Shown one piece after another: positions 62,195-64,000 of a stretch of DNA of 64,000 nt (the first letter of the stretch is position 1; every line of letters starts with the position of its first letter). The notes under the pieces were generated by a model. It made no database searches and was not told the DNA's origin. It was given only the letters and a program-made list of their open reading frames with translations. Position numbers and translations under genes: made by a program. The DNA comes from Bacteroidia bacterium. GTDB taxonomy: Bacteria > Bacteroidota > Bacteroidia > Bacteroidales > UBA932. Where the stretch lies: the NCBI GenBank assembly GCA_021153285.1, contig JAGKTT010000005.1, positions 1 to 64,000 of the forward strand, given 5' to 3'.

Positions 62195-63364
62195 ATGAAA
62201 CGTTTAACTACTCTCTTTGCAATTGCATCCATCTGCATTTGCGCATCTGCACAGCAGAATGTCGGTTTCAGACAAGGAGCCGTCATATCACCGGAAGTCA
62301 ATGAAGACCACACTGTCACTTTCCGTGTCAATGCTCCGAATGCGACCGAAGTCACCGTATTCGGAGACTGGGCAGCCGACAAGGGAATTATCAGACTCGA
62401 GAAGAACAGCAAAGGAATATGGGAGAATACCACGACTGTCCTTCCATCAGAAATGTACACCTACCGCGTAATCATAGACGGAATCGCCGGAATCGATCCT
62501 TCAAACCCATTCACAAGACGCGATGTAGGCAATATTTTCAGTATTTTCTATGTACCTGACGGACCGGCAGACTACTATCTCGTACAGGATGTCCCTCACG
62601 GCAACGTAACGCAGACCTGGTATGAATCTAAGGGATTGGAAACAGAGAGAAGGCTTTCTGTATATACTCCTCCTTGTTACGAAAAGGGGAAGAAGCGCTA
62701 CCCCGTACTTTACCTGCTTCACGGTAGCGGTGGAGACGAAAATGCCTGGCTTGAACTCGGTCACACAGCAAGAATTATGGACAATCTCATCGCAGAAGGC
62801 AAGATAGAGCCTATGATCGTGGTAATGCCAAACGGCAACTCAGGCAAGCAGGCTGCTCCGGGAGAAACTTATGAGAACCTTTCATACAGACCGGCGATGA
62901 CCAATCAGCTCAAAGGCTATAAAGACGGAAGATATGAGGAGAATTTCGACGAGATCGTGAACTTCATAGACAGCCGTTACAGAACCATAGCAAAAAAGAA
63001 CAAAAGAGCCATTGCAGGCCTTTCTATGGGCGGTTTCCACACAATGTTCATTTCAGCCAACCACCCTGCCCTCTTTGACTACATCGGACTCTTCTCAGCT
63101 GGTCTTAATATGTCTACAGTGAACTTCGATATTCCTGCTTACAGCAATATGACAGGTAAACTATCCGACCTTGACAAGGCAGGATACGAACTCTACTGGA
63201 TCGCCTGCGGAACAGACGACTTCCTTTATCAGAACAATCTTGACTTTATGAAGACTCTGGACGATATGGATTTCGAGTATACATATCACGAGTCGGACAG
63301 AGGTCACATCTGGGCTAACTGGAGACAGTATCTCCTTCTTTTCACCCCTATGCTCTTCAAATAA
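62195..63364 (+). CDS. Secreted esterase (enterochelin esterase/Fes-like) with E-set domain
   Basis: A 389-aa exported protein. The signal peptide (MKRLTTLFAIASICICASAQ) is followed by an E-set/CBM48-like domain (residues 30-120, VTFRVNAPNATEVTVFGDWA). An esterase D domain follows with YPVLYLLHGSGGDENAW and the nucleophile motif GLSMGGFHT; the late His is in DRGHIWANW. The architecture is typical of xylan acetyl or feruloyl esterases in Bacteroidota. Substrate is inferred. Confidence 0.85.
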   Translation: MKRLTTLFAIASICICASAQQNVGFRQGAVISPEVNEDHTVTFRVNAPNATEVTVFGDWAADKGIIRLEKNSKGIWENTTTVLPSEMYTYRVIIDGIAGIDPSNPFTRRDVGNIFSIFYVPDGPADYYLVQDVPHGNVTQTWYESKGLETERRLSVYTPPCYEKGKKRYPVLYLLHGSGGDENAWLELGHTARIMDNLIAEGKIEPMIVVMPNGNSGKQAAPGETYENLSYRPAMTNQLKGYKDGRYEENFDEIVNFIDSRYRTIAKKNKRAIAGLSMGGFHTMFISANHPALFDYIGLFSAGLNMSTVNFDIPAYSNMTGKLSDLDKAGYELYWIACGTDDFLYQNNLDFMKTLDDMDFEYTYHESDRGHIWANWRQYLLLFTPMLFK

Positions 63365-63371
63365 CAGAAGG

Positions 63372-63464
63372 AATTCTCATTCTGACCTGGCATTCTCATT
63401 CTGCCTGGCATTGTCATTCTGACCTGGTATTGTCATTCTGAGCCCAGAAGGGGCGTGAGAATCT
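63372..63464. repeat. Tandem 18-19 bp repeats ending in GTCATTCTGAG unit
   Basis: Units at 63372-63390, 63391-63408, 63409-63427 and a partial 63428-63442, each a form of CATTCTCATTCTGACCTGG. The last runs into the GTCATTCTGAG...GTGAGAATCT unit seen also at 58831. The far end supplies bases of the porin stop codon. Confidence 0.7.
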
Positions 63465-64000
63465 ACAAAACCGGAATCACATACACCATTCCCAAGGAAA
63501 TACGCTGAGTGTGAGGCATTGACGCCATAATCACCTCAGCGTTTTCTGTAAGGTCATATCCCTTGTAAAGATAGTGAGCGAACACCTTCAGGCCTTTCTC
63601 CTCAGTGAAAGGGAACCACTCCAGACAAGCCTGAGCCTGCCATCCGGTCATAAAACGTCCCTTCCGGAAGATTCCGTTAGCCTCATACACACCGGCAGTC
63701 TCATATGCTCCCTTGATGAAAGCATTCCATTTCGGACTGAACTGATAGTCGAAATTGGCGATAAAAGAAAGGTACTGAGTGTTCTGGGCTGTCACAGGCA
63801 TCAGTCCAGATCCCTGAAGAGCTGTGATACGCTGCTGACTGTCAATACCTTCACGTGAATACATCACGTCAATATAAGCGATATAAGGCTCCTTTTCGTA
63901 AACATTTCCGCAAGTCAGATAATAGATATTCTTGCCCTTTGCAAGCTGTCCGGCAGATGCAGAATAACGGAAATGCAGAGCATCATCCAGAAACAGACCG
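63463..64000 (-). CDS. Porin C-terminal part, cut by the window end
   Basis: The frame is open from the right edge to a TAG at 63465-63463 and reads DDALHFRYSASAGQLAKGKN, then IYYLTCGNVYEKEPYIAYID, ending RISLGMVYVIPVL. Alternating amphipathic strands and the final aromatic-poor strand resemble the Porin_O_P protein at 32972-34003, so this is probably a second member of that group. The start lies beyond the window. Confidence 0.7.
   Translation of the reverse strand, partial: GLFLDDALHFRYSASAGQLAKGKNIYYLTCGNVYEKEPYIAYIDVMYSREGIDSQQRITALQGSGLMPVTAQNTQYLSFIANFDYQFSPKWNAFIKGAYETAGVYEANGIFRKGRFMTGWQAQACLEWFPFTEEKGLKVFAHYLYKGYDLTENAEVIMASMPHTQRISLGMVYVIPVL

Overview
The window looks like a chromosomal segment of a Bacteroidota (Bacteroidales-type) gut bacterium. 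The evidence is the gene families present (TGS-uridine kinase fusion, DUF4491, DUF4250, OprO/P-type porins, GadB/GadC, PTS_EIIC_2 permease, SGNH and tannase-like secreted esterases) and the promoters: many genes are preceded by the Bacteroidota pattern TTTG/TTG - about 19-20 bp - TAnnTTTG, with no strong Shine-Dalgarno. Species cannot be named from the sequence alone.

Layout. 0-1.4 kb: YeiH-type permease between two copies of a promoter-like sequence. 1.8-4.05 kb: a compact minus-strand operon (unknown 140-aa protein, RhuM-Fic/Doc fusion, metallophosphoesterase) with a palindrome just after its promoter; it looks like a toxin-antitoxin or defence module. 4.05-7.4 kb: repeat-rich, gene-poor ground with small palindromic elements, a DUF2461 gene, a small HTH gene and a truncated paralogue of the 140-aa gene. 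7.4-17.7 kb: ordinary metabolism, including a thiM-thiE-thiL-thiD operon under a TPP riboswitch. 17.85 kb: tRNA-Asp(GTC). 18-42.3 kb: housekeeping and transport genes, including glutamate-dependent acid resistance (gadB-gadC), an MsrA-AlkD fusion, aspartase, an fRMsr and a flavodiiron protein.

42.3-51.0 kb is the most distinctive part: a type II-C CRISPR-Cas island bounded by two 159-bp direct repeats that differ at one base. Inside, in order: a WYL-type regulator with a perfect inverted repeat upstream; a tracrRNA gene on the minus strand in the WYL-cas9 gap; a very long cas9 (1517 aa); a Bro-N (phage antirepressor-like) gene inserted tightly between cas9 and cas1; cas1; cas2; a bidirectional terminator; and four identical 48-bp repeats with three spacers. 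The array stops 12 bp into a fourth spacer, exactly where the right-hand 159-bp repeat begins. Each CRISPR repeat carries a Bacteroidota -7 box, so each spacer may have its own promoter. A HAD phosphatase with an internal deletion lies just outside the right boundary.

51.2-64 kb: an alcohol dehydrogenase, a DUF418 protein and a queuosine precursor transporter; then an N-degron cluster (clpS, an M13 peptidase, clpA, aat); a threonine aldolase-like enzyme, a dicarboxylate symporter, a secreted esterase and a porin cut by the window end. Short GTCATTCTGAG...GTGAGAATCT repeats lie at gene ends here and supply the last codons of clpA and the stop of the porin.
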